A stretch of DNA of 64,000 nt, from the NCBI RefSeq assembly GCF_032854445.1, contig NC_088300.1, positions 29,677,608-29,741,607 of the forward strand. Direction: 5' to 3'. The DNA comes from Liolophura sinensis. Taxonomy: Eukaryota > Mollusca > Polyplacophora > Chitonida > Chitonidae. Below the pieces are notes generated by a model. The model was given only the letters and a program-made list of their open reading frames with translations, was not told where the DNA came from and made no database searches. Shown one piece after another: positions 1-46,566 of the stretch (the first letter of the stretch is position 1; every line of letters begins with the position of its first letter). Made by a program: the position numbers and the translations under genes.

Positions 1-222
1 AAGCATATTGCTTGTAACCACATGGATCAGTAAGCCTTTCTATGAAAGTGATTTGGGTAATTTCAGAAAACACAAACTACCTTGGCAATACAATTCCTTA
101 TTTCTCACACATGAAGACAGGTACTTTATGTCTTTTCTTTTTATTTCACTGTTACACTTTATGCCCAAATTCTACCACCAGCACAGACACCTCAACTGAT
201 ACTATGAGTTTATCATACTGAC

Positions 223-34861
<34,639 letters not shown>

Positions 34862-34942
34862 TCTGGATGCTTGCGTTGGCCTTCACAGGTGAAAATGCAG
34901 CATCCAAATCTACCACATCATCGCTGTCTGATGTCGGTAAGA

Positions 34943-34954
34943 AAGATGGCTGCC
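34943..34954 (+). promoter_or_regulatory. YY1-like motif in the shared promoter
   Basis: AAGATGGCTGCC differs by one base from the classic YY1 core AAGATGGCGGCC. YY1 sites of this form often lie just downstream of the start site of housekeeping genes. It is 82 bp from the dynein ATG and 125 bp from the BROX ATG. A motif match only. Confidence 0.45.
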
Positions 34955-34977
34955 GCAGTATCCGGGCCCTTTGCTCG

Positions 34978-34984
34978 TGAGTCA
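34978..34984. promoter_or_regulatory. AP-1/TRE-like TGAGTCA
   Basis: An exact TGAGTCA, continuing into TGC as in Maf/NF-E2-type sites, about midway between the two start codons. The match is exact but short, so chance is possible. Confidence 0.4.
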
Positions 34985-35025
34985 TGCAATGAAATGACAA
35001 GTGAAAGTTACTTCCCCTCGCAGAT

Positions 35026-35034
35026 CACTTCCTG
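35026..35034 (-). promoter_or_regulatory. ETS/GABP-type site
   Basis: CACTTCCTG is the complement of CAGGAAGTG, the high-affinity ETS/GABPA site typical of bidirectional, TATA-less promoters. It lies 44 bp upstream of the BROX ATG. A second weaker ACTTCC is about 20 bp to the left. Confidence 0.5.
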
Positions 35035-35078
35035 TAACAGGTGGCGCGCGTTAGCGATAACATTGTCAGAAAATAATC

Positions 35079-38000
35079 ATGGCATACTGGTTTCACCGAA
35101 ATCCTTTAAAAGCAACAACTCCTTTGACATTCGAACTAAGAGGGGTATCAACAAATGAAAAGACGAGAAAAATATTCAGGTAATATTTGTAATGATGTAT
35201 GATAAAGGTTTGAGTCGGGGTATGTTGAACTTGTCTTTGATGATGTTGTCACATGCAGACATCACTCAGATATTCTTTCTGTCACTTGCTGATGAATCAC
35301 GTAAATTAACAAATATTCGTCTAGAACAGCAAGGCAAGTGGATTTTCGTTGTCCGATTAGAATGAAGTTTTAAAATTTGTGTTGATCAAGTTGAACGAGG
35401 CATATTTTCAAATGGCCTGAGTTTTACTAATTAAAGTAATCGCTTAACTAAAATTAAAAGTGAGCAAAGACTCGCTCAATCATTCGCGTTTCAGAGGTCT
35501 TTGCTCATGTAAATATGCCCTTGACAAATAAGGTGTTGGTTTTGTTGCTTCTGTCTTGTTCATGTTTCAACTTTTGCCTTGCACCTGGTGACTAATTCAG
35601 CAAAGTTAAAGAATACAGGAAAAGGAACTATAAAACAAAGATTATATTTCTATGCCAAATCAAGAAAATTATTCCCTGGAATTTTTGTAAAAAAAGAACT
35701 TCATTTGGGGGTATTTTTATACCTGTCAATTACCCTTCAATATTATGCATATTTTTCGTCAACAGTCATATTTTTTCAGAAATTATGTTATCCTCGATCT
35801 TGCTCAGAACTCGGTGAACACCCTCGAAGTGCCTCGAGCTGTGTGACTACACTGTGGGCAAGGTGACATGCACACAGATACTGCATGGCTTCGCCAAACC
35901 AGCTTGGCACGTCCTCCGCGCCCCCACATCCTCCCCCATTCAGCTTGTTCCCCACACCTCCCCACCATTTGACCAGACCCGTTTTTGATCTGACCCCCAC
36001 AGCCTTCTTTTTAAACAGGGATCACCATTGACGTCAAGGCCTCAAACTTCTTAATTTCTGGACTGACCATGGGGTCTTAAGAAAACTGTTATTTGAAGCC
36101 ATTTTTACCCTCCAAGGTGAAATTTGAAAAATTTGTTTTTACTGTTGTGTGTTATAACACATGATAATCTGCACATTACGAAATAAAACCAAAGCGTTTC
36201 ATGTAATTTTTAAATGTACTTCCATCACATGTTATATTTCTGACATTCATTTGGTTGGTATTCGACTGACAAGGTAAATGTCAGAATGTTAAAAAAGGAG
36301 GGAGATCACTTAGCTCACTGAATTACCTGGTGACTAGTTCAGTTAAATAAAGTCATCATTATTTATAAATGTTTAATATTTATTTTTCTCCACATTTATT
36401 CTTTAAAGGAGAAGAAAACCTAAAACAATGACACTATAGCCTGAAAAGAGCACATTTGGTGAGCACAAGAGCAGGTGGTGCCTGCTGCATAATTTTGCGA
36501 TTTATCCTTGCCATACATGTAAAGTCTGGCAAAGTTGGCATGAATTGCTGAGTTCATCGTGTCCTCAGTCTTTAACACCCTGTAATTTATGCTGGGGTTA
36601 TGTTGCCTCTCAGCTGGTGAGAGTTGTTAAAGCTGCCAGATTGTTTGTGTAAACTCAGAACCTAGGTCCAACATTTCGGTTTCCCAATCGTCAAGTGAAA
36701 AACAAACTGTACTGTTCGCTACCTTCTGGGAAGAAGAGTTCAACCGGAAATGTACGAACTGCACTTCGGCGGTTTCCGACGGCAATTCTCCTCCCAACAC
36801 AGAAGACTCGTGGGCAAAATGGAGTCGCCCACAGTGGATTTTGGTGCTGACTTTATTTATAATTTGTCATCTTGAGGTACATATTAGAATTTTTTTTATG
36901 GCATGCACCTGGGAGGAAAAGCATACTCTTTGTGTGATATTTAATTTTTCTTCTCCTTTAGCTTGAATGTGAACAGGCTAATGTTTGCAGTCTGTTCCAG
37001 GAGGGTGCCTTGTTTTGGTGTTGTTTAATGCCATATATGCAAGAATTTTTCACTTATACTATGGAGTCAGATTTATTGGTGGAGGAAACTGGAGTACCTG
37101 GGCTAAACTACCAAACCTTTGGCAATTTAGTGACAAACCTTTCAGCGTATGCTGTACATATATGCAGTATCGGTGGACTAGAGGTCTTCAATGAACGCGG
37201 TACTGACAAAACAGCAGTACGTATGTTTTCAACTGCTTATTTTCAACTGTCACTAACTGTCACCTTGACAGTTAGTCACCTTGACAGTTAGTGACAGTTG
37301 AAACACTTTCACGTCATGTCCATGAACCACCCCTCAGAAGCTGAAAGACATCTTGACAATGATCTTCTAAAGTTACTGTTTTCAGTTTATTTATTTTTTT
37401 GATTGGTGTTTTATGTCGCACTCAAGAATATTTCTCTTATGCAACGTCACCCAGCATTATGGTGGGAGGAAACCGAATAGAGCCCAGGGGAAACCCATGA
37501 CCATCCGGAGGTTGCTGGAAGACCTTCCCACTTATGGCCAGGGGGATGGTCGTGGGTTTCCCCTGGGCTCTGCTCGCTTTCCTCCTACCATAAATATTCA
37601 AATGAAATATTCTTGAGTACGGTGTAAACCACCAATCAAATACATAAATAAATACACTTAGGGCCAGAAAGGAAGCATGAGCTTGTTTTCGGTTTACGTT
37701 GAATAGTACAGAATAATGTCAGCACTCTTGACTTGTGCTAAAAATCTTCTTACTTTTCAGTGATTTGCGGCAGCATAGAAATAAACTTCTAGAGTACCTG
37801 ACTGACCCAAATCACGATGCCCATTCAATTGAGACCACCATAAATGATTATGCGGCACTACTCCAGGGACTTTATATGCCTTTTGGAGATGAACCTGAAA
37901 ACAAACTAAGAAGAATCATCAAGTTTCGCTGGACTGACAGTCTTCTTGGAAATGCCACAAGGTACATGTACAAACATTTTAACAAATCTGCAGCGTTCTG

Positions 38001-41000
38001 TACTGACCAATTCACATCTGATTTTTCCCATTTCTTTGTAAAAGTTGATGGGACAAATTCAGTTCATATTCAGTTATTATCGGGAGAAAATTGCATTTAT
38101 TTATCAGTGGATTAAAAAATTTAGGTTAGAACATATGAAACTGTATAGCATGTTCTATACACGTATACATGTATGTATGAATTTCATTGTTGGCATTGCC
38201 ATGTTTGATGAAAGGTAAGTCAGTAAAGTGTTACTGGTAAATACATACATTTATTTATTCTATTATTAACTCCTCAGTTGCACTTATTAAATATACTGTT
38301 AAAGTTTAACTGAGTCTCATGTGTTTTAACTCAAGAGAGAATGATGGCAACGTGCACGTATGTATTAGTAAAGATAACTAATATGACTACATTTTGCTAC
38401 ACTAACATTGTCAATATTAACAATATTCTTTGTCATTTGTAGAGAGGCAGAGGATGCAGTCTTTGAACATGTGTCAATGTTGATAAATGTGGCCTTGTGG
38501 TACACAAAACATGCAGCTAAGATTGCTGCCAAAGAAGAGTAAGTACTTTTATATCATTTTTAGTCTGATACTTGATAGATGTATTAAACATGAACATGTA
38601 ATATTATAAGACACCAAGTACCAATTTCTTTGAAATACTTTCTTTAGTTGTCATTGATTGATGGCCTGTGATTTTCATGGAAATGATCAAACAGTAAGTT
38701 AAAATGAATAGTTAATAGGAATCATATAAAATTATTACAATGCAGTTCGCTTTTTGATTTAAAATTGAATGTCCTCACATCATGTGTTGTCCTATTTTTG
38801 CTTCATTTCAGACCTAATATGGAAGAGGCTAAAGAAGTTCACAAATGCCTCAGAACAGCATCTGGTATATTCACTTATGTGAAGGTAATACATGTACATT
38901 GTAAATTGACCTGTTCACTGAAATTGTATCGATGGTCTTGGCTTAGGGGGTGTTGATATGTTGTTCTTTGTTGTGAAGATAAAGTGGTCATTAGCCATTG
39001 TGAACTGTTTGATGTCAGAAACATATACCTGTGCCACTGAAAATTAGCTTTTCATATTGTTTTTTCTTGAAACACTTCGGTAGCATAATGTGGAACTGAT
39101 GGAGCCTCAGAGTTTTTGCCTTTATAAATGTTTGGTATATGTATTAAAAAGTGATCTAAAATTTTACCCATGACAGTGTTGCACGTTTTGCCTGATTCTC
39201 ACAGTTTCATTAATCTTAGAAAGCTGTTTTGAGATCTCTTAGGAAGGTAGTATCATATCTGACTGGGAAAATGTAAGGTTCAAAATCAAGAATAATTTTT
39301 ATGGCCTCTGTTTGCCTCTGAAATTGTAAATAATTCTGAGAAATGTTAGTTGATTTACTGTATATCACTGATGAAAATTTGATTATCAGAGCTTGTTCTA
39401 TGGTAATTTGTCCTGTAGACTGAGCTTGTACCTAAACTGGCAGAGTCAGTTGACAGTGCTGTGGATACAGACAGCAGAATCCTGGATGCGTACATCAACC
39501 AGTGCACAGCAGAGGCTCAAGAAGGTGGGTCATTTGGCTGAAGGATCTCTCTTATTGTAGTTGATCGACCTTTGACCTTTGATTTTTCATGCTTGAATCC
39601 ACCTTTTGCTGGTTTATGCACAGCTGTAAGTGGGGAGATTTGTCAGCTGTGTGTGTTGAGTTAGAGAGAAGGATCTACTTGTGTACACGTAGTATCTTAC
39701 ACTGGAATTCTAGTTAATACTGAAGACAGGTACTTTTGTCAACTGCCAAAAGGTAGAATCATGACCTAAATAATTATAATTTCTGCAGAGCAGGTGAATG
39801 TTCAAGCCTCTATGCATCATTATGGTCAGAAAACTGTCTTTACTGTCTTTTTTGCTAGTATTTTATTTTTTTGCATTATTGATTAATGATGCATCTAATT
39901 GTTTCCAGTAACACTGGCCAGAGCTATGGAACTGAAACACTCAGCCAGTTTGGTGGCAGCCCTGGCTTATGAAACCTCACAGATATACAGGAGGGCAGGT
40001 AGGATCATTTATAAAAAAAAACTTACTTGAATGATGGAATGAATGATCATGGTTTAATGCCACTGTGGCAGCAATGCTGTCATATAATGCCATTACTTCA
40101 GGTCACATTGTTGGATGATGGTTTTCACTGAACTCTGCCTCAGTATGTCATAAAGCTACAATCAAGGAAACAAAAATATTTTCTGCTTAGCGATAACATC
40201 TTTTTGTACACTTCCAGACAAAAATGTGAAGTACATGTATTTATTATGGATTCATAAATATTCTGTTTTTTTCTTTAACTTAGATGATGCTCTAGCCAGT
40301 TTGGATGCTAAAACCGTTGGCAAATGGAAGAAGTACTGTGCTCTTAAGGCTGACTTTTACATGTCTTATGTAAGTAAGCATTGTGTATAAACATCATGCG
40401 GGGAAATTTTAAGTAAGAATTTATGTTTGTGGCTGTTGATGATTTTTATCTTATTACACCCCTCATGTAATATGAATTAATATGTTTTTCTTCCAGTTTC
40501 AAGATAAATCAGACATAAGTCCAGTAATACTAATAAACTTTTCTGAACTGTCAATAAGGAACATGAAATTGACCAATCATAAGCAGTAAAGAAGTCAAAA
40601 GGATGTCTCACACATTGGTTACAAATGTTTGAATTTTGTGATGTGATGGCACCACGATTGCTTTCACCAGGAATGGAATGAAAAGTAATGTCATGAGAAG
40701 GTTTTGTGGGATATTTTATGTAATATCATAAGTGCTGTTAAAGTCTTAGTGCATTTAAGTATAAAAGTACTACTCGTATGATGATGGAACCTTTGTATTA
40801 TCTAATTACAGGCATACAGTTTTCATGGAGAAGCCCTTCTAGCTGAAGATAAGTGTGGGGAGGCTATTCGTTGTTTACAAGAGAGTGTCAAGCGTAAGTG
40901 TTACACAAGCTAAGCATACTACATGTATCAGCTTTGAAATAAATATTAGAATTATGATACCAATAAGCATGTCATTGTTGCATTCCGCGGAAGAATATTT

Positions 41001-43498
41001 GAAGATACACAGGTAACTGGTTAACCTGGAGTATCATGGAACATCTCAACTCTGTTGCAGGAAACCAGAAAAGAAAAAAAACCTTATTTGAAGATTTATA
41101 AGAAAATGCACTGATATCTTGTTAACTTAGAGTGCTAATAAACATCTCCACTTTTAGAGTTCAGTTTGAAGTTGAACCTGTAGCTAAGTGTTTTGTTTGT
41201 GACAGTGTATGACCAGGCTTCACGGTTGGCACAGGAATACGGCACTCAGAAGGGACCAGGAACTTCAGCACGACCTCTCAATCATATCTTCTTCAGACGC
41301 CTTAGACCCATCGTTAAGAGAACCCTGGAAAAGTGCGAGCGAGAAAATGGACTGATGTAAGAGCTACAGGATTAGCTTACCGCTTCAACCTTTTTGTTTT
41401 CTCTAGTTTTGTTATTTATTTTTTCAATTGTCGAAAGCTCATGGAAACTTGTATGTAGAATTTAGCATGTTAGAAAGATCTGATCTTCCCTCATGCTTCA
41501 GATGTATAGAAACTTGCAATGTTAAATATTATCTTCCTTAATTTTTTCTGATGAAGTTACCAGAGTATAGTTTCAGTGTTTGGTTTTTTTTTTCTTTATG
41601 ATTGCTATAAGTATTTGACATGAAGGCTTCTCCATCCCTATGAGAGAAAGAAAAAGAAAATAAATAAAAAAACAAAAAGTTTTATTGTTTAAAGTTGTCT
41701 TTTTTATAAAGTTGTCCTAATATTTATGCTATCATTGTGGTTTGGCATTATATGTGTCATTCTTATATTTTTATGACCAAAGACTCTTCAGCATTTGATT
41801 TATGAGGGTTTATGAAACCATAATTTATTGCGTACATTGTTGGGATATTGTGTATTGACATTGTGTTTGTCTTTGCAGTTACCACCATAAGGTACCGTTT
41901 GACCCACCTCAGCTTGATCTGAAACCCACCTATGGCTTAGTGAGCCCTGTTGAGTTCCAGCCTGTTCCACTTAGCCCATTATGGAGCATTGATGTTTACA
42001 AGAAGATGGATACAAAGACAGCTGTCAAACCTGACCCCAGAGAGAAAGAAAAGGTAAGTCAGTGTGGGTGAACCTGAGGTTATGTTCATCAAAATACAGA
42101 TTTAAAACTGCCCTCTGGTCCTCACTGGCTCAGGGTGTGTATGTGCTGATTAGCAGCAAAATAAATAGATACATTAAAACTTTCCTCTAATAATAAGTTG
42201 ACTTGTTCCAATGACAGATATCAGTGTAGGCTTCTGTAAAGATACAGTTATTACATGGCTCAGATAGTATTGGAAATGAAATAATTGAAAAGAACAACAA
42301 ACTATGCTGAAACTATGCTGAAGATTACATGGAGAGTCGTTATGGTGTATTTGAGGAATTTGCGATACTCTGGGCACTCCAGTTTCCACTACCCACAAAC
42401 CTGACTATCAGCATATAAAGTGCAAAATTCTTGTGTATAGCAGTAAACATCTATTGTATAAATACATTGTTCTGGTCATTTGAGATCTGTTCAGTTCTTT
42501 CTATCTTACCTTTTTGACGACATGTTAGCTACTCTTGCCAGTGAAAACCTGGAGTTTGACCTGTTCTCATTTGCTGTCAAAGCTGTAAGGAGCGAAAACC
42601 ATTATTTCCTTCCATTATATAAGAACGACATTAAACCCCAAGCACTCACCCACTCCTTCCATTATGAAGTAATTCTGTTTTCACATTACTTTGTTGGTCA
42701 TGAATCCTGAAGAGTGATGAAGAGTGGCACATCTCAGTCCACGTGAATGTCATTCTCACAGTGATAAGATCAGAATAGTTGACTAAAATGCATTCGCCTT
42801 TTATGTGAAAAAATACAGTCTAATGTAATGTCTTTTCTAATGTAAAGATAATGTAATGTAAGGATTACACCATGGAAAGGTACTGCATTATTACTACATT
42901 GAAAGACAACTTGTGTGGGGGGTCATTTTTATTTTTTCTTTTCGATGAAGAAATAAAACTAATAACAGTATTACCGTGGCCTTTGTAATTAGTTTTCAGT
43001 AAGGTGACATAGAGTCAGAAGTGCATCAGGTTTAGGGAAACCTTATTTGAGTGATGTACAGTTTGGACATATTGGGAACAGCATGGTCCAAACCTCTGAG
43101 TTGCAAGTTAATGATTAACAATTGTTAAACCTGGGATTAATATGTTATATTTATTAGTCTTAGGTTAAACAAACTGGAAACATGACAAAACAGATCAGGG
43201 GGTGGCCATAGTGATAAAAGTTGTGTCATATATTAAAATGTTAGCCCTTTTGCAGCTATAACACATACACAGCCATATAAAGCATTTTTATGTTTATTTT
43301 TAACAAGAAGTAAACTTCAGGTACTAATATTTTTTGTTTAATTTTTTGAAATAGTTAAAGAATATTCTTGTCATCTTGTTCTTTTTGTTATTTTCACAGA
43401 AACCAGAGAAGGAACAAACTTTGCCACCAGTGAAAGAGAAGGAATACCCCATGAGTGATAAAGATCCGAACACGAGTAGTGGCTGTGTCATATCATAA
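35079..43498 (+). CDS. BROX: BROX, BRO1 domain protein with C-terminal CaaX box (11 coding exons, 419 aa)
   Basis: BROX is a farnesylated BRO1-domain protein that binds ESCRT-III (CHMP4/CHMP5) on membranes. Exons: 35079-35179, 37761-37961, 38443-38538, 38812-38884, 39419-39524, 39909-39998, 40284-40369, 40812-40893, 41206-41356, 41879-42053, 43400-43498. They sum to 1,260 bp (419 residues plus stop); the human protein is 411. The start [18 protein letters not shown] matches the family N-terminus. BRO1 blocks are visible: [21 protein letters not shown]-like [67 protein letters not shown] and [14 protein letters not shown]. The protein ends SGCVIS, a farnesyl-type CaaX box. All introns are GT-AG and phases agree. 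The C-terminal 80 residues before the CaaX box are charged and poorly conserved. Confidence 0.96.
36406..36958. mobile_element. Putative MITE with TA target duplication in BROX intron 1
   Basis: Ends AAGGAGAAGAAAA and TTTTCTTCTCCTT are perfect 13-bp inverted repeats, each next to TA (36404-36405, 36959-36960). That fits a Tc1/mariner-type non-autonomous element of 553 bp. It contains no ORF. Confidence 0.55.
37241..37303. repeat. Perfect palindrome, 22-bp arms, with a 16-bp tandem duplication
   Basis: Arms 37241-37262 and 37282-37303 are exact reverse complements. Between and into them, GTCACCTTGACAGTTA is directly repeated. BROX intron 1. Confidence 0.9.
37387..37655. mobile_element. Inverted pair of type A SINE fragments (foldback) in BROX intron 1
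   Basis: The left fragment (about 37387-37542) is in minus orientation and the right (about 37543-37655) in plus orientation. Their body regions meet head to head around GGATGGTCGTGGG. Complementary arms of over 100 bp surround a loop of roughly 37 bp. The right copy has a short internal change (ATAAATATTCAAA in place of the usual GCTGGCCGCCGTCG). Confidence 0.8.
40028..40090 (-). mobile_element. Short Meta-core fragment in BROX intron 6
   Basis: GGAATGAATGATCATGGTTT followed by AATGCCACTGTGGCAGCAAT; related to the fragments at 10563 and 28228. Confidence 0.5.
42600..42665 (+). mobile_element. Type B SINE 3' end
   Basis: AAGAACGACATTAAACCCCA then AGCACTCACCCACTCC is the type B tail; only about 65 bp remain. 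BROX intron 10. Confidence 0.6.
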
Positions 43499-43684
43499 TG
43501 TGTGACCATGTGAGTTCCTGTATTGGTTTGGGTTGCTTATCATCTAACCAACAAGTGTATATAAAAATGTATTTGTCCACCAACACCCCAATGTATGCTA
43601 TTTCTTGTATGTTATACATTATATAAATCTGTAAATTGTTGTGTTTATGTAAGCAGAAGTTTTTAATTAGGTGTATATAATAAT

Positions 43685-44125
43685 GCTAAAGAGTGAGGCA
43701 TGTTATAGATGACAGCTGAACAGTTGGGCATATGTGTGTATGTAGTATAATTAAACAGTGACGGCATGTTATATATATGTATAGGAAAACTGATGGTATG
43801 ATATACAAGAAAGCTGAAACATGGGTAATGACAGCATTATATGTACAAAAACTTCAAGGAATACAGAATCGATGTTGATTGGCTGACACTGGGAGATAGT
43901 GTTTCATGGGTTAAACCCTCCAGTTTTTCTCATGCTTGAATAAATCTGCCATACTTAAAACAAAAGCCTGAACTTGCCTATCTCTCACTCCAGCCAGTCA
44001 GAATCTATTCCGTATCCCTTTAACAATGACAGTATGATATATGAGAAAGCTGAACAATGAGAGTTTGATTTATACAAAAGCTTAACACTGTCAGCATGTT
44101 ACATACTGTAAGATAGCTGCTTAAT
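43685..44125 (+). repeat. Diverged tandem repeat in the BROX 3'UTR, interrupted by a MITE
   Basis: Units of roughly 40-55 bp share AAGCTGAACAATGACAGCAT and GTTATATA-like blocks. Six or so are traceable. The third-to-fourth junction is split by the element at 43859-44018. Confidence 0.55.
43859..44018. mobile_element. MITE-like element in the BROX 3'UTR
   Basis: The ends are imperfect inverted repeats of about 43 bp: GGAATACAGAATCGATGTTG on the left, and the complement of GGGATACGGAATAGATTCTG on the right. TTAA follows on the right and TCAA stands on the left, so a TTAA target with one change is possible, as in piggyBac-type MITEs. Confidence 0.6.
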
Positions 44126-44855
44126 GAGGGCATTGTCAGTTGGGTCTCTTGTGCTTAGGTGTGAAAGTAACACTTGCTGACTTGGCTGATAACTTCCCAA
44201 AGACTTGGTGGAACAGTTTGTATGTACATGGATACCTTTTGTATAATCCAACACAAATATCTCTTCACTTGCCCATTAATAAAATGTAAATGCTATAAAC
44301 ATATGAGAACAAGAAATTGTATTCACTTATGCGTATATCTGACTGTATATTGACTTGTAAGTTAGTCAGAATGTGTAGTTCTCATATAATCACAGCTCTG
44401 GCATACTGTTCTGTCTGTTATGAACTAATCCAATGTTTTCCCCAAATTGTAAAGCATTTACTCATTGTCATTTAACACATCTTTGTAAAGTTAAATGTGT
44501 TTGTTGTCAGTTCCTAGACATCATGAGCAACCACAGGGGTTAAGTTTCAAAAACCATAAATGTAGCTTACAAAGGCAAGTTTAGATTGGCATGTATAAAG
44601 ACGTGTATAGGTACTTGTCTATATTTTAATGTCATTATTATAAAGTCATTGTTAAATTATGTGAATGTGTCCAAATTTTCAAGTTCAAGGGTACAATGCT
44701 ACATTTCATCTCTACAAAGATTACATGATGAATTTGACAAGGTTGACAGTGAATACAAACATATCTGTCAAAAAACATGAAAAGATGGCTGTATTTAAAT
44801 GGAACAAGAAATGTTTTATGTCTAAACTCTTCAGGCTATGCTCAACTTTTATTTA

Positions 44856-44857
<2 letters not shown>

Positions 44858-44886
<29 letters not shown>
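44858..44886. repeat. (AT)n microsatellite in the BROX 3'UTR region
   Basis: About 13 AT units followed by a T run. Confidence 0.85.
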
Positions 44887-44894
<8 letters not shown>

Positions 44895-45589
44895 TTCTAA
44901 CTAAATTTATATAGTCACGTCTAGATGTCATCTTTCTGGATGGTGCCATTTTCTTTAGTGTTTCTGTATCAAGTCTGTACTTCTGTTGTTAGAATAATGT
45001 TTGAATGTCTTATTGATGCATGTAATGTATACATGTAGGTGCCTTTTTACTCATGCAGGTATTTTTATATGTAACTAGATAGTGATTTGGTGCGTTTTTT
45101 TTTTTTTACTTATTATTTTTTAACAAGGACACTGGTATATGTGTATTAGACGCTCTTCTTTAGAAGTTTTCTTATTTGTTGGAATGTAAAAACTATTACC
45201 GGGATGCATTAATAATTTGTAATGTCTCATGGCATTTAAGAAGCTTTTTAAAGTAGCCCAGGTTCTAAATGTTCTGTTTTAGTGGTTATCAACCCCTGAA
45301 TTAGTTAACTGTGATAGCACTTCACTATTGGGCAAGAAATGCAGGGTCTGAGGAAATACTTATGACATCCAGTTTGTTAATGTTTTCATAATTCAGTTTT
45401 ATGAGGCCATGATTAATTTGATAAACAATTTGGATGCTGTAAAGTTAATGTGCCCGATCTACATGACAGTTTTCATCGCTTATATTCATTTTTTGCCTGG
45501 CCTTATTTTGATTAAAAAGTAGGATCTGGCTTCAGGAAGGAATGGTAAATATGTAGATATGTATGTACGTGAACATTCACAAATAACTT

Positions 45590-45595
45590 AATAAA
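45590..45595 (+). terminator. Candidate distal poly(A) signal of BROX
   Basis: AATAAA followed within 40 bp by T-rich and TTTTTGTTTAA sequence resembling a downstream element. It lies about 2.1 kb past the BROX stop; a nearer AATAAA at 44278 is an alternative. Confidence 0.45.
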
Positions 45596-45849
45596 GACTT
45601 TATTGTCAACTGAAAGTAACTGATTTTTGTTTAATAATTCACTTATAAAATATACTTCAAATGAAGTTATTTGTTGCAGCATATTTAGACACTCACCTGA
45701 GGTATTTTTTTCATTTTATCAAGAAATCTGGGTCAGTTCATGCCAAAGACTTTAAAAATGGTACTTGTTGCTTCCTCATTTGGGCTCAGCTCTGATAGAT
45801 TAGAGTAGGGAAATAGGACTAGTTTAGCGAGTGTCAGCATAGTTTGACT

Positions 45850-46046
45850 GTGTGGTGGGGTCATGTCTGGTGTCTTTGGCATTATACTTCACTGGCAGCT
45901 GCACTGTGGTGATATGGACTTGCCGTGCCGCAAGAAGACACAGTGCATGCATACAAACATAGCGACACCTCGTCATCATATGACTAAAAAATTGTCAAGC
46001 ACAATCTAAAACCTGAAGCATACATGCATACATACATACATACATT
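45850..46046 (+). mobile_element. Type B-like SINE, 5'-truncated, with CATA repeat tail
   Basis: TACTTCACTGGCAGCTGCAC, GGACTTGCCGTGCCGCAAGA and AGACACAGTGCATGCAT match the type B body in plus orientation. The core CATATGACTAAAAAATTGTC leads into CATACATACATA. It lies just beyond the BROX poly(A) signal. Confidence 0.6.
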
Positions 46047-46566
46047 CATTTTATCAATCTTGAACCTTAGGACAGGTCCTAACAGAGAAATGCTCAATCT
46101 GTAACTGGAAAGATCTGTGACGTGCACCCTTGGCACCATTTCAAGGTCACAAGTGTTCCATTAGCTGGTATGGCAAGGTCAAATGTGGAAACTGCCCCAC
46201 ACAATGGTTCTTGTGCAGTGCTTGAATCAAGTGTTGCAAGTGATTCTTACTTGTGAAAGCCTCCTGCTTCTTATTGGAAAAAATTATCAATGGATGTTCA
46301 AGTACTTAATATTTACTTAGAATGCCTAATAGCCTCTTGTTCCAATTGAAGTGGTATGGATTCAGGAGAAACAATCACTTGCACCAAACAAAAGAACCAG
46401 TGGAGAACCAGTGGTTACCCTAATTCTTCAACCATTTCAATCACCTGTGTAACCAATATTTTAAAATATTCTGAGAGAATTGTGAAGTGCAGAGAACTAA
46501 TTTGCACAGTTTTTACGAAGCTTGGATTATTGACCCAAACATCATTTTTAGCATCATTTTCATGAT

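Larger units (their letters stand above)
34862..35078. promoter_or_regulatory. Probable bidirectional promoter, DYNC1H1 / BROX
   Basis: Only 217 bp separate the two divergent start codons, so both 5'UTRs and both core promoters must lie here unless there are upstream non-coding exons. No TATA box stands out. Three motifs common in animal housekeeping or bidirectional promoters are visible: a YY1-like AAGATGGCTGCC, an AP-1/TRE TGAGTCA, and an ETS/GABP-type CACTTCCTG. The location is firm because both gene starts are firm; the factor assignments are inferred from motif match only. Confidence 0.8.
35180..37760 (+). other. BROX intron 1
   Basis: 2.58 kb. It contains a C-rich stretch (35905-35965), the 553-bp putative MITE, the 22-bp palindrome and the inverted SINE pair, listed separately. 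Nothing coding was recognised. Confidence 0.6.
43499..45650 (+). other. BROX: Probable BROX 3'UTR
   Basis: AT-rich sequence with no coding potential after the BROX stop. Two AATAAA signals could end the transcript: 44278-44283 and 45590-45595. The second is followed by a T/GT-rich stretch and is the better distal site. The region contains a diverged tandem repeat and a small MITE-like element, listed separately. Extent is inferred; there are no transcript data. Confidence 0.5.
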
